A DNA stretch of 64,000 nucleotides from Cardiobacteriaceae bacterium (GCA_030529365.1 JAUMXB010000014.1:1-64000), one strand, 5' to 3'; shown: positions 18,098 through 26,393, numbered from the stretch's first letter. Notes: generated by a model not told the origin, from the letters alone. Numbers and translations: made by a program.

Positions 18098-19675
18098 TTA
18101 CATGGCGGGCGGGAAGGCCTCGCCATTCAGGGTAATGCCCTTGTCGCTGTTTTTCAGCACGAGTTTGTAGTTGCTGCCGTCCAGTTGAAGGAATCCGGCG
18201 GCCATGCTTTCGACCATGGGAGTCATGCCAGTGGCGTCGGCCAGTGCCTTGGGCAGGGTGAAGTTGACTTCAAAGCGCACGTTCTTGTTGAGAAGCGCGA
18301 TGAAGGTATCGGGACTCCCGGCTTCCAGCGCCGGTTTGATTTCCGCGTAGGTGAGCTGGCTGCCTTTCAGGATTTCCAGCCAGGCATCGAGTTCGGCATT
18401 GCCGTTCTTGGTGTTGAGCGTCAGGTTGAATTTGCCGATGGCGTTATGCTTGCCCGCTTCCGCGAGCACGGTGTCCACGCGCTTGGCAAGCGCCTGCTCG
18501 GCTGCTTCCTGCCCGGCCGGATCATCGGCGCTGCCGGCAAGACTCTGGAATTCACCAGCCAGCTCGTTCAGCTCGGTAAACAGCGTACCGCTCAGGTTTT
18601 TGAGCTCGCCCTTGCCAACGAGAGACTCGATGCCGAGCGCTTCGCTCATGCCGCCGGTAAGGGCGTTGAAGGCTTCGCTGACCGGAATGACTTCAAAGCC
18701 CATTTTGCTGTGGTAGAGCTCGCCGGATTTTTCGTTTTCACCCTTGAAGGTGATGGTTTTCACGTACACGGCTTCCGGCATGTCGGCGCTTGCCACGGCA
18801 ATATCGTTCAGCTTGTATTCGACTTCACCGAGGAAACCGGCCAACACAGGATCATAGACCATGTCCTTGCCTTTGCCTTCGAAGTTTTTCGCCTTGATGA
18901 CGGTGTCGTCGATATGCGCTTCAAGCGGCTCGACGTTGAAGGTCATGTCACCATTTTTGGCAAATTCACCTTCGCCGGCAAAGGGCAGCACGGTAATTTT
19001 TTTCGGCCCGTCGTTGTCAGCCTTGGTGTTGCTGGCTTCGAACTTGCCGGATTTCAGCGTGCTCTTGCCGTAGCCGAATTCGAGATCGGCATCGGTGGTG
19101 TGCACGTTGTACTCAAAGCCTTCGTAGGCGATCTGCACGCCTTCTTCCGGCTTGGCATCGACCGGCTTGATGCGGAAAGTTTGTTCGTATTTGTCGTCAT
19201 CATGGAGCACGCTGACCAGCTCCACGTGCTTCAATATTTCGTTCAGGGTCGCGAAATCCTTGCTGTCTTTGGCGATCTGGAAGCTTTGCGCCAACGCGTC
19301 GGCATCGATTTCGCTCTTGATGACAGCGAGCTTGCCCTCTTTGGCCACGGCATCGCTGTAATCGATGGTGCTGTTCAGCACGATTTCCTTGACCGGCGGC
19401 TCTTCGCCAGTGAAGTAGTTGGCATTCCAGTCGATATTGACGACGGTTTTCTCGGTTGCGCCGCTGTCAGTGCGGGTGTAGTCGCGGATTTGCACGTCGA
19501 TCTTGTCCAGCAGCGGGCTGGCTTGCAGATAGTTCTGATAGGCCTTGCCGATGTTGGCGGTGGTGGCTTCATTGCGCTTTTGCACGAGGTCGGCGCGCTC
19601 GCTGATGTCCGACGGAATGGCGGCATAGACGCTGAGGCTGGCCAGCAGGGCGGAAGCCAGAAGAGTCTTTTTCAT
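18098..19675 (-). CDS. DUF945 (YdgA-like) exported protein
   Basis: This 525-residue protein has a clear signal peptide (MKKTLLASALLASLSVYAAI) and the layout of the YdgA/DUF945 family. That family is large, acidic, beta-rich and periplasmic or membrane-associated, of unknown biochemical role. AAGGAG precedes the ATG at 19675; the much longer open frame upstream overlaps rluA and is rejected. Typical stretches include GFEVIPVSEAFNALTGGMSE and the C-terminal DGSNYKLVLKNSDKGITLNG, close to the family end. It follows rluA by 41 bases on the same strand, so they may share a transcript. Confidence 0.8.
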   Translation of the reverse strand: MKKTLLASALLASLSVYAAIPSDISERADLVQKRNEATTANIGKAYQNYLQASPLLDKIDVQIRDYTRTDSGATEKTVVNIDWNANYFTGEEPPVKEIVLNSTIDYSDAVAKEGKLAVIKSEIDADALAQSFQIAKDSKDFATLNEILKHVELVSVLHDDDKYEQTFRIKPVDAKPEEGVQIAYEGFEYNVHTTDADLEFGYGKSTLKSGKFEASNTKADNDGPKKITVLPFAGEGEFAKNGDMTFNVEPLEAHIDDTVIKAKNFEGKGKDMVYDPVLAGFLGEVEYKLNDIAVASADMPEAVYVKTITFKGENEKSGELYHSKMGFEVIPVSEAFNALTGGMSEALGIESLVGKGELKNLSGTLFTELNELAGEFQSLAGSADDPAGQEAAEQALAKRVDTVLAEAGKHNAIGKFNLTLNTKNGNAELDAWLEILKGSQLTYAEIKPALEAGSPDTFIALLNKNVRFEVNFTLPKALADATGMTPMVESMAAGFLQLDGSNYKLVLKNSDKGITLNGEAFPPAM

Positions 19676-19716
19676 GGGTGCTCCTTGAAGGTTGGGATGT
19701 GAGAAAACCAAAGATA

Positions 19717-20337
19717 TTAAAAGGGCAGAGGCGCTTCGAAGGCAAGCGTTTTGTTGCGAATATCGTTTAATCGCAAGGTATGCGCGTGCAGCAGCAATCG
19801 CGGCTCCTGCAAGTCGGCGGGATAGGCATAGAAATGGTCGCCGACGATGGGATGGCCGATGCCGGCAAGATGCAGGCGCAGTTGGTGGCTGCGTCCGGTA
19901 TGCGGCACCAGCAGCACCCGGCTGCGCCCGTTCTCGAGGCGCGCGAGCACCTGATAATGGGTGAGCGAGGGCTTGCCGCTCTCGAAGCAGATTTTCTGGC
20001 GGGGGCGGTTGGGCCAGTCGGTCATGAGGGGCAGGTCGATGTCGCCGCTGTCGTTTGCCAGATGGCCGTGGCAAATGGCCTGGTAGGTTTTGCCGATTTG
20101 GCGTTCGGCAAAGGCCTGCTTGTAGAAACGCTCGGCGGCCTTGTGGCAGGCAAGCATCATCAGGCCGGAAGTGGCCTGGTCAAGGCGGTGCACGGCAACA
20201 GCACCCGGGCGGTAGAGGCGGGCGCGGTGCTCGATGCTGTCGAGCTTGTCGTCGCCACGTCCGGGCACGGAAAGCAGCCCCGCCGGTTTGTTGACGACGA
20301 GGAGATCATCATCTTCATAAAGAATATCAAGATTCAT
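19717..20337 (-). CDS. rluA: pseudouridine synthase RluA
   Basis: This 206-residue enzyme converts a uridine in 23S rRNA and in several tRNA anticodon loops to pseudouridine in E. coli. The catalytic motif HRLDQATSGLMML (Asp nucleophile) is intact, as are VVNKPAGLLSVPGRG at the N-terminus and HTGRSHQLRLHLAGIGHPIVG near the C-terminus. There is no S4 domain, as expected for the short RluA type (E. coli, 219 aa). The ATG at 20337 has no clear ribosome binding site, so the start is less certain. Palindrome locus 8 lies just upstream. Confidence 0.93.
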   Translation of the reverse strand: MNLDILYEDDDLLVVNKPAGLLSVPGRGDDKLDSIEHRARLYRPGAVAVHRLDQATSGLMMLACHKAAERFYKQAFAERQIGKTYQAICHGHLANDSGDIDLPLMTDWPNRPRQKICFESGKPSLTHYQVLARLENGRSRVLLVPHTGRSHQLRLHLAGIGHPIVGDHFYAYPADLQEPRLLLHAHTLRLNDIRNKTLAFEAPLPF

Positions 20338-20350
20338 TTTTATGGCTTTT

Positions 20351-20431
20351 ATAGTGATTTTATATCGATGATAAGCGCTTATGATAGTGATTTTTTACCG
20401 CAATAATCGCTTATTAATGAGAAAATTTACC
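20351..20431. repeat. AAGCGCTT palindrome locus 8 (two cores, one degenerate)
   Basis: Core 20373-20380 is perfect; the second at 20405-20412 reads AATCGCTT, 32 bp away, but keeps its arms (TTTTTTACC on the left, GAGAAAATTTACC on the right). It lies between the gpsA 3' end and the rluA start. Confidence 0.85.
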
Positions 20432-20443
20432 ATTTGCAATGAA

Positions 20444-21439
20444 TCAAAGCCGTTCGCCCTTGATGGTGCGCGCCATCAGGCTGGCGACGGTGTCGCGCAG
20501 CCCGGTTTTGCCGGAGAGCATGTCGGCCAGATGTTCGGTAATCGGCATGCGGATGCCCAGTTTCTGCGCGAGCACAAAGGTATCGAACACCGCGCCTTCG
20601 CCTTCCACGACTTGGGCAATCTGCTCGCGCGCGGCATCGGCGCTTTGTCCACGCCCGAGAGCGAGGCCGAAACGGCGGTTGCGCGACTGGTCGTCCGTGG
20701 CAGTAAGCACCAGATCGCCGAGTCCGGCAAGTCCGGTGAGCGTATCGGGGCGCGCGCCCAGGGCGATGGCAAGACGCGTGATCTCGCGCAAGCCGCGCGT
20801 GACCAGCGCGGCGCGGGCATTGGCACCGGCGCCGATGCCGTCGGCAATGCCGGTGGCGATGGCGATGACGTTTTTCACTGCACCACCGATTTGCGCACCG
20901 ATCAGGTCGTCACTCAAATAGCAGAGAAAGGCGGAGCCATGAAAATAACGGGCAAACCATTCCGCCTGTTCGAGATCGGGCGCGGCAATGGTAACGGCGG
21001 TCGGCATGTTGGCAGCCACTTCGCGGGCAAAACTCGGGCCGGCCAGCATGGCATGGGGATGGTCGGCGCCGATCACGTCGGCAAACACTTCACTGAGCAG
21101 GCGGCCCGTACCGGCTTCGAATCCCTTGATCGCCCACATCAGCGGGGTATCGCCGAGATGAGGGCGCAGATCGGCGAGCAGTCCGGCAAAGCCGTGGCTG
21201 GGGATAACGGCCAGCACCATTTCCGCGCCGGCCACCGCTTCGGCAAGATCGCTGGTGGGATGAAGATTGCCGGGCAGGGGAACACCAGGCAGGAAGCGCT
21301 GGTTTTCCCGGTTCTGGCGCAGCGCTTCGATATGGCCGTCGCGATGCCCCCAGAGGGCGATTTCATGCTGTTGCCGGGCGAGTTGCAGGGCAAGGGCAGT
21401 CCCCCAGCTGCCGGCGCCCAGCACGGCAAGACGCGCCAC
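20444..21439 (-). CDS. gpsA: NAD(P)-dependent glycerol-3-phosphate dehydrogenase
   Basis: GpsA reduces dihydroxyacetone phosphate to sn-glycerol-3-phosphate for phospholipid synthesis. The 331-residue product has the Rossmann motif GAGSWGTALALQLA, PSHGF, MLAGPSFAREVA, the catalytic-lysine segment GAVKNVIAIATGIADG and the C-terminal LAGLGDLVLTATDDQSRNRRFG. The start is GTG at 21439, with GGAG overlapping the secB stop. secB ends 5 bases upstream, the conserved secB-gpsA pair of gammaproteobacteria. Length is standard (E. coli, 339). Confidence 0.97.
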   Translation of the reverse strand: MARLAVLGAGSWGTALALQLARQQHEIALWGHRDGHIEALRQNRENQRFLPGVPLPGNLHPTSDLAEAVAGAEMVLAVIPSHGFAGLLADLRPHLGDTPLMWAIKGFEAGTGRLLSEVFADVIGADHPHAMLAGPSFAREVAANMPTAVTIAAPDLEQAEWFARYFHGSAFLCYLSDDLIGAQIGGAVKNVIAIATGIADGIGAGANARAALVTRGLREITRLAIALGARPDTLTGLAGLGDLVLTATDDQSRNRRFGLALGRGQSADAAREQIAQVVEGEGAVFDTFVLAQKLGIRMPITEHLADMLSGKTGLRDTVASLMARTIKGERL

Positions 21440-21444
21440 GGGAT

Positions 21445-21987
21445 TTACTCCGCGGCCTGACCGTTGGCTGCGGCCTGTTCTTCGTTCTCCATTTGCGCCC
21501 GCATGCTTTCAATGCGCTCGCGATAGAGCGTTTCAAAGTCGAATTGCGGCAGCAGAACAGGCGGGAAGCCGGTGCGCAGCAGGGCGCTGGACAGCGTTTC
21601 GCGCGCATAGGGGAAGAGGGTGATCGGGCAATAGACATGCAGCAAATGATGAATCTGCGCCTGATCGAAGCCGACGATTTCAAAGACGCCGCACTGGCGG
21701 GTTTCCACCACATATACCGTTTTATCCTCGCCCTGGGCAGTCAGCGTGATGCGCAGGCGGGCAACAAAGTGGTTCTCGATGCTCATCGCGTCGAAATCGG
21801 GATGGATGGCGACATTGACCTCAAACGGCGGCTGGTCGATGAACACTTGCGGGGTGTTCGGCACTTCGACGGAGAGGTTGTCGGTAAACACCTGGCGCAG
21901 GTGCACGGCCGGTGCGGTTCGCTGCTCTGCGCCGGCTGCCGGATCCTGGGCATTGGCTGCGGTATCGTTCTGGGTATTGTCGCTCAT
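21445..21987 (-). CDS. secB: protein-export chaperone SecB
   Basis: SecB binds unfolded precursors as a tetramer and hands them to SecA. This 180-residue homologue has an extended, Gln/Ala-rich N-terminus (about 30 residues before the fold) and an acidic C-terminal tail. The core shows VFTDNLSVEVPNTP, ITLTAQGEDKTVYVVETRQC and HVYCPITLFPYARETLSSAL, where the family has the conserved CP...LFPYAR. GGGAGA precedes the ATG at 21987; the frame upstream of it lacks a site. The tail lacks the usual GG/zinc-binding ending. Confidence 0.95.
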   Translation of the reverse strand: MSDNTQNDTAANAQDPAAGAEQRTAPAVHLRQVFTDNLSVEVPNTPQVFIDQPPFEVNVAIHPDFDAMSIENHFVARLRITLTAQGEDKTVYVVETRQCGVFEIVGFDQAQIHHLLHVYCPITLFPYARETLSSALLRTGFPPVLLPQFDFETLYRERIESMRAQMENEEQAAANGQAAE

Positions 21988-22034
21988 GGGGTCTCCCGCG
22001 CGTTCTGGTTGAATGGAGGCGCGATTGTACCAAA

Positions 22035-22841
22035 TCACGGGAATACCGCCAGCAGCAGCGCCGAGAGCGCCACGCGGTAAATCACATGCGGCCACATGCC
22101 GTAGCGGTTCAGGAAATGCAGGAAATATTTGATGCACAGATACCCGGCCACGGCGGAAACCACAAAGCCCACCGTGAGCGCCGTCCAGTTGAGCGCGGCG
22201 TCGGCGCGCAACATTTTCACGGTTTCCAGCGTGCCCGCCGCCACCGTGATGGGAATCGACATCAAAAAGGAAAAGCGCGCGGCCGCCTGGCGGTCGAAGC
22301 CCATGGCCAGCCCTGCCGTCATGGTGATGCCGGAGCGCGACACGCCGGGAATGAGCGACAGCGCCTGCGCCAGTCCATACACCAGCGCCGCGCGCCAGCC
22401 GGTTTGCGCGAGAGGACGCCGCTTGCGCCCGAACCAGTCGGCAGCGCCCAGCAGCAATCCGAACACCAGACTGGTGATGGCAATGAGGCGCGGCTCGCGC
22501 AGATGGCTATCCACATGATCGCTCAGGAAAAAGCCGACGATAACAGCCGGAATTGTGGCGAGAATCAGCAAGTTGCCCAGGCGCGCGTATTGCTCGGGAT
22601 CGGCCGGACGCGTGGCACGGAACTGGGCAAACCAGTGATAGAAAATGGCCGCCAGATCGCGGCGGAAATAGCTGACCACGGCCGCCAGCGTGCCGAGGGA
22701 AATAAAGGCATCAAAGGCGACGCCCTGATCGGGCCAGCCGAGAAACCTGGGCACCAGAATGAGATGCGCCGAGCTGGAGACCGGCAAAAACTCGGTTGCG
22801 CCCTGCACGAGGGCAAGAATGAAGGCGTGAAAGGTTTCCAA
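22035..22841 (-). CDS. uppP: undecaprenyl-diphosphatase
   Basis: UppP (BacA) dephosphorylates undecaprenyl pyrophosphate to regenerate the lipid carrier for peptidoglycan and O-antigen; loss sensitises cells to bacitracin. The 268-residue polytopic protein has EFLPVSSSAHLILV near the N-terminus and PGVSRSGITMTAGLA, the two active-site motifs. No ATG fits: the reading frame aligns to family N-termini (ETFHAFILALVQGATEFLP) from a TTG at 22841 with AAGAG upstream, so I call a TTG start. The frame stays open for 350 further codons, but this is antisense to the next gene. Confidence 0.93.
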   Translation of the reverse strand: METFHAFILALVQGATEFLPVSSSAHLILVPRFLGWPDQGVAFDAFISLGTLAAVVSYFRRDLAAIFYHWFAQFRATRPADPEQYARLGNLLILATIPAVIVGFFLSDHVDSHLREPRLIAITSLVFGLLLGAADWFGRKRRPLAQTGWRAALVYGLAQALSLIPGVSRSGITMTAGLAMGFDRQAAARFSFLMSIPITVAAGTLETVKMLRADAALNWTALTVGFVVSAVAGYLCIKYFLHFLNRYGMWPHVIYRVALSALLLAVFP

Positions 22842-22910
22842 GGATGGCTCTTGTTGCAGGTGAAAAAGCGGGGTATTGTACGGCTGTTTGAAAGATTTTG
22901 AATCACTTGG

Positions 22911-23909
22911 ATGGAAATGATGCAAGGCATGACAGCAACGGACAACCCGCCAGCGCGCTACCGGCTTTACGTCCGCCTCGGCTGCCATCTTTGCGACGAT
23001 GCCGCGCGGCTCCTGGCCGCTCTCGGCATCCCTTTCCTGCGGGTGGACGTGGATCGCGATGCAACGCTGCGCGAAGAATACGGCGCATTGCTGCCCGTGC
23101 TGCACGATACGCTGCGCGACCGCGAGCTGGTTTACCCCTTCACTGCCGCCGATGTGCTGGCGGCAGCCAACCTTGAGGAGTCTCCCATGAAACATGAAAC
23201 GCTTTCCTATCTCGCCGGACAGGTTCGTCTGGACGGCGCCCTGTACCTGCCTGCCCAGGCTGCGGGCAAAGTGCCCGGCGTTGTGGTCGCTCCCGAATGG
23301 TGGGGAATGACGGATCATGTCAAAACCGCGGCGGCCAGGCTTGCGGAAGCCGGTTATGCCGCCCTGGTGCTCGATCTTTACGGGCAGGGCAATACCACCG
23401 ACCAGGCCGTGCAGGCCAATGCCTGGATGTCGGCGCTGCTCGACAATCCGGCGGAACTCATGGCTCGCGCCAAGGCCGGCATGGAAGCGCTTGCCGCACG
23501 CCCCGAAGTGGACAGCGCCCGCCTCGCCGCCATCGGCTTCTGCTTTGGCGGCAAAGTGGCGCTGGAAATGGCGCGCGCCGGATTGCCCCTGCGCGCTGCC
23601 GTCAGTTTCCACGGCGGCGTCGAAGCCTTTGCGCCAGCCGAGAAAGGCAAGGTACAGGCAGCGTTGCTGGTCGAGCATGGCGAAGCCGACAGCATGGTCT
23701 CGATGGAAGATGTGGCAGCCTTCCGCGCGGAAATGGATGCGGCGCAAGTCACGTATCACATTGATATTTTCCCCGGCGCCCGCCACGCCTTCACCAATCC
23801 GCAGGCCGATGCCAACGCGGCGAAGAATGGCGTTGATCTCGGCTACGACCCGCAGGCTGCCGCGCAAAGCTGGCAGAACATGCTCGACTGGCTGAAACAG
23901 CATCTGTAA
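22911..23909 (+). CDS. fusion: glutaredoxin-like (DUF836) domain plus dienelactone hydrolase
   Basis: One uninterrupted frame of 332 codons encodes two proteins usually separate. Residues 16-90 form a short thioredoxin-fold domain with C25-HL-C28 (RLYVRLGCHLCDDAARLL). From residue 93, MKHETLSYLAGQVRLDGALY begins a complete dienelactone hydrolase. Its Cys-Asp-His triad is intact: C211 (IGFCFGGK), D260 (HGEADSMV) and H292 (GARHAF). A second ribosome site GAGGAG (23175-23180) sits 6 bases before the in-frame ATG at 23187, so a free 240-residue hydrolase can also be made. The fusion's own start at 22911 has no good site. Dienelactone hydrolases open lactone rings; the true substrate is unknown. 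Confidence 0.8.
   Translation: MEMMQGMTATDNPPARYRLYVRLGCHLCDDAARLLAALGIPFLRVDVDRDATLREEYGALLPVLHDTLRDRELVYPFTAADVLAAANLEESPMKHETLSYLAGQVRLDGALYLPAQAAGKVPGVVVAPEWWGMTDHVKTAAARLAEAGYAALVLDLYGQGNTTDQAVQANAWMSALLDNPAELMARAKAGMEALAARPEVDSARLAAIGFCFGGKVALEMARAGLPLRAAVSFHGGVEAFAPAEKGKVQAALLVEHGEADSMVSMEDVAAFRAEMDAAQVTYHIDIFPGARHAFTNPQADANAAKNGVDLGYDPQAAAQSWQNMLDWLKQHL
23175..23189 (+). promoter_or_regulatory. internal ribosome binding site and start for dienelactone hydrolase
   Basis: GAGGAG is followed by 6 bases and an in-frame ATG within the fusion gene. It is a better site than that of the upstream start. Confidence 0.7.
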
Positions 23910-23938
23910 ACGAATTTCTCAAAAATAAAAGAAATATC

Positions 23939-24017
23939 GTTATTTTTTACCATGCACAAGCGCTTATTATGAGAAATATTCCTGCAATAAGCGCTTCATA
24001 ATGAGAAAATTTACCAT
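23939..24017. repeat. AAGCGCTT palindrome locus 9 (two cores)
   Basis: Cores at 23958-23965 and 23989-23996 are 31 bp apart. Outer arms are TTTTTTACC and TGAGAAAATTTACC. It lies between tandem genes, downstream of the hydrolase. Confidence 0.9.
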
Positions 24018-24131
24018 TCTGGTGCGGCAGCCACCTTCTCGTGCCCTTCCGCGAATACGGATATCCTGCCCCCCTTGAAAATCCCGCTTTGGCAACCAGA
24101 AAGCCTTTCTTGCCATCTATCAGGAATCGCC

Positions 24132-24737
24132 ATGAAAAGCCCCGTCATCGCCCGCGCCGGCATTGTGACCTGGAGCGTGCTTGCGCTCTGCCTCGTCCTC
24201 ACCCTGTGGACGAATTTCGGCGAGAACCGCCTGCGCCTTATCGCCTGGCTTTTTGATTGGCCATCGATACGCGACGGCGAACTCTGGCGCATCTGGACGC
24301 CCGCCTTTCTCCATTTTTCCGCGTGGGGATCCGCCATTTTCCACATCCTTTTCAACGGATTGTGGTGGCTGTTACTGGGCGGCCTCATCGAATCCACCCG
24401 TGGCCATCGTCATCTGCTTTTCTTCTTCCTGATCAGCGCCGCCTTTGCCAATGCCGTCGCCTGGTGGGCCTATGGCCCGCTCTTTGGCGGATTGTCCGGC
24501 GTGGTGTATGCACTGGCCGCTTACGTGTGGCTGTGGGGCTTTCGTGTGCCAAGCTGGCGTGCGGCCATGCCGCACAACCTGATGGCCTTTTTCGTCATCT
24601 TCATGCTGCTCGGCTGGACAGGATGGCTCGGCAGCATTGCCAACTGGGCGCACGCCGCCGGTCTTGTGATCGGCCTGCTGCTCGCGGCCCTGGGCATGCT
24701 GCGAACAAAAAATTACCACAAAAACTCATATTATTGA
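24132..24737 (+). CDS. glpG: rhomboid intramembrane serine protease GlpG
   Basis: This 201-residue membrane protein matches the six-helix core of GlpG. WRIWTPAFLHFSAW opens it, HILFNGLWWLLLGG gives the oxyanion His and Asn, GGLSGVVYAL holds the catalytic Ser (GxSG), and NWAHAAGLVIG holds the catalytic His. The N-terminal cytoplasmic domain of E. coli GlpG (276 aa) is absent. AGGA precedes the ATG. Rhomboids cleave single-pass membrane substrates, probably in quality control. Its stop codon TGA (24735-24737) is the first three bases of palindrome locus 10. Confidence 0.93.
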   Translation: MKSPVIARAGIVTWSVLALCLVLTLWTNFGENRLRLIAWLFDWPSIRDGELWRIWTPAFLHFSAWGSAIFHILFNGLWWLLLGGLIESTRGHRHLLFFFLISAAFANAVAWWAYGPLFGGLSGVVYALAAYVWLWGFRVPSWRAAMPHNLMAFFVIFMLLGWTGWLGSIANWAHAAGLVIGLLLAALGMLRTKNYHKNSYY

Positions 24738-24776
24738 GAAAATTTATCGCGATAAGCGCTTATTTGTGATAAAAAT
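24735..24776. repeat. AAGCGCTT palindrome locus 10 (one core)
   Basis: Core 24754-24761 has arms TGAGAAAATTTATC and GTGATAAAAATATTT. The left arm contains the glpG stop codon. Confidence 0.88.
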
Positions 24777-25089
24777 ATTTTATTTATAAAGAAAAAATGC
24801 AAAAATAGCATGATCAATATACAAATAGCAGACCAGGCGCATAAACGGCAATATCCTTTGCAATGTTTCTGCCATAAACTGTTTCTTTTTGCAGAAAATC
24901 AGGTCGCGATACAACATTTTTTCATGCACGGCAATTACCGTTTTATTCTGCGCCAATAATTTGCAAATATTTATCCTCATCAGATATTTATTTAGTAATG
25001 TTCTTATAAAATATTATATATAACATATAATTATAAAAAATTATCATAATATTTTCATTGGAAATTCCCATTGTTCGCATCAAATGAAT
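24777..25089. other. strongly A+T-rich intergenic stretch
   Basis: This is about 310 bases of unusually A+T-rich DNA, unlike the GC-rich surroundings. A 66-codon reverse frame here (24780-24980) lacks a ribosome site and family resemblance. It could be an upstream activating or H-NS-type binding region for the next operon, or decayed foreign DNA. Confidence 0.5.
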
Positions 25090-25118
25090 TTGCAATTTAG
25101 AATATCAACACCTATAGT
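25090..25118 (+). promoter_or_regulatory. promoter of the elaB-like operon
   Basis: TTGCAA (25090-25095) and TATAGT (25113-25118) are separated by 17 bp, about 33 bases before the gene start, in an A+T-rich context. Confidence 0.6.
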
Positions 25119-25151
25119 GGATTTTCCTCAACCGCAACTTAGGAGTTCAAC

Positions 25152-25487
25152 ATGTCTGATGACAAGCGCATTGCCCAATTGGAAAAAGAGCTTCAGGATT
25201 TCCGCAAGGATTTTTCTGATATCAGCAAGAATCTGAAAGAGCTGGCCAGCGAAAAAACCGACGAGCTGCAAGGCCAGGCGCGCAGAATGTATCGCCGCGC
25301 CAGCAACCGTGCCGGCGAAATCTGGGACGACGTCACTTCTGCCGGCCACGATCTGCGCGAGCGCGCTGGTGATCATTATGATGACGCAGTTCGCGCCATT
25401 GGCAGCCAGGTTCGCAGCAATCCGGTGCAAACCCTGGCCATCGTTGCCGGTATCGGTTTCCTGGTAGGATTCCTGAGCCGTCGCTGA
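25152..25487 (+). CDS. DUF883 (ElaB/YqjD-like) membrane-anchored protein
   Basis: This 111-residue protein is mostly amphipathic helix with predicted coiled coil (RIAQLEKELQDFRKDFSDIS) and a C-terminal transmembrane anchor (LAIVAGIGFLVGFLSRR), the DUF883 pattern. ElaB, YqjD and YgaM of E. coli are stationary-phase inner-membrane proteins; YqjD binds ribosomes. AGGAG precedes the ATG. The stop shares a base with the next start (TGATG), as in the yqjD-yqjE operon. Confidence 0.88.
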   Translation: MSDDKRIAQLEKELQDFRKDFSDISKNLKELASEKTDELQGQARRMYRRASNRAGEIWDDVTSAGHDLRERAGDHYDDAVRAIGSQVRSNPVQTLAIVAGIGFLVGFLSRR

Positions 25488-25942
25488 TGTCTCCCCTGCA
25501 ACTCGTTGGCCCGGCGGTGAAGTTCGCGCTTCGCGTCGGGCAGAGAAACCGGGCGCCCAAACATATCGCCCTGAAACTCGTGGCTGCCATCCTGCTTGGG
25601 GTGGCAGTCATTTTCATGCTGATTTCCCTGCACCAGCATTTGCGTCTGCACTTTTCTCCGGTGCTGACCAATGCCTTCTTCGCCGGCGGTTTTGCCGTGC
25701 TGGCGGTCGTGATACTGCTTGGCGTATATATTGCGCAGAAGCGCTATCGCGCGCCATCGTTCAGCGAACAGGTGCAAGAGCAGGTCGGCGAAACCCGGGC
25801 GCAATTTGCAGGCATGCAGCGCGAGCTTTACCGCTCGGTGCTGCGCAACGAAAAAACCTGGATGCTGGGTGCGGCCGTACTTGGCCTGATGCTTGGCGCG
25901 AACACGCGCGGCAAGCGCAGAAAGCCGCCTGCCGGCTCCTGA
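25487..25942 (+). CDS. YqjE-like inner-membrane protein
   Basis: This 151-residue protein has two central membrane helices (VAAILLGVAVIFMLI and FFAGGFAVLAVVILLGVYI), a polar helical stretch and a late hydrophobic segment (MLGAAVLGLMLGAN). The basic tail ends GKRRKPPAGS. Position directly after the DUF883 gene, with overlapping stop and start, matches yqjD-yqjE in enterics; sequence similarity alone is weak. The function of YqjE is not known. A strong terminator follows. Confidence 0.7.
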   Translation: MSPLQLVGPAVKFALRVGQRNRAPKHIALKLVAAILLGVAVIFMLISLHQHLRLHFSPVLTNAFFAGGFAVLAVVILLGVYIAQKRYRAPSFSEQVQEQVGETRAQFAGMQRELYRSVLRNEKTWMLGAAVLGLMLGANTRGKRRKPPAGS

Positions 25943-25956
25943 GATTTTTCATGACG

Positions 25957-25982
25957 ACACCCGGGCAACCGGGTGTTTTTTT
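25957..25982 (+). terminator. terminator of the elaB-yqjE-like operon
   Basis: The perfect hairpin ACACCCGG-GCAA-CCGGGTGT is followed by seven T, directly after the operon. Confidence 0.9.
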
Positions 25983-25995
25983 ATGTCAAATGAAC

Positions 25996-26019
25996 TACCC
26001 CGCAGCTTGCTGCGGGGTA
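25996..26019. repeat. isolated perfect hairpin
   Basis: TACCCCGCAG-CTTG-CTGCGGGGTA is a 10-bp perfect stem with no T run, 14 bases after the terminator. It is probably a dispersed palindromic repeat. Confidence 0.6.
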
Positions 26020-26077
26020 TCTATCGCTATTAAAGTCAGAACTCTTCCGTCACTCTTTCAAAAAACAGGTAGCGGGC

Positions 26078-26157
26078 AGGTTGGTGGTGAGTGCGCAACA
26101 CGAACCCCAACGCAATGATTTGGTCAATGTTGGGGCTCGCCTACGGCTCACCGCCGG
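26078..26157. repeat. nested GGTTGGGG palindromic repeat, copy 2
   Basis: Outer arms GGTTGGTGGTGAG and CTCACCGCC enclose inner arms GAACCCCAA and TTGGGGCTC. The surrounding 25983-26482 has no convincing gene. Confidence 0.6.
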
Positions 26158-26320
26158 GCACCCATGAAAATGCGGCCGTTGTTCATGGGAATCCGCGCCA
26201 ACCTGCGCCTTCTCAGTCGAATTGGGTTTACAGCGTGTTTTTAGCTATTTACGCCGCAAGCAGCGGGGAATGTACCTTTAGAGATTCAACCTGAGAACCG
26301 GCACAATCTCTGATAAGGAG

Positions 26321-26393
26321 AGGTAGAGACGTCGCCTGCGATCTCTCTACCTGAATGACCAAACAAATGCACCACAGACGTTGCAGGCAACGC
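26321..26393. repeat. two copies of the GACGT-N-GC palindrome
   Basis: AGGTAGAGACGTCGCC pairs with the following half TGCGATCTCTCTACCT (26321-26352), the C-G version of the family. AGACGTTGCAGGCAACG (26376-26392) is the T-A version. Confidence 0.65.

Noticed and set aside
20381-20460. Open frames starting MRKF, MVKN or with RNKR near many gene ends
   Set aside because: These starts are translations of the AAGCGCTT palindrome elements (ATGAGAAAATTT, ATGGTAAAAAAT), so the frames are artefacts of the repeat.
24780-24980. 66-codon reverse frame in the A+T-rich gap
   Set aside because: No ribosome site or family resemblance. Composition fits non-coding A+T-rich DNA.
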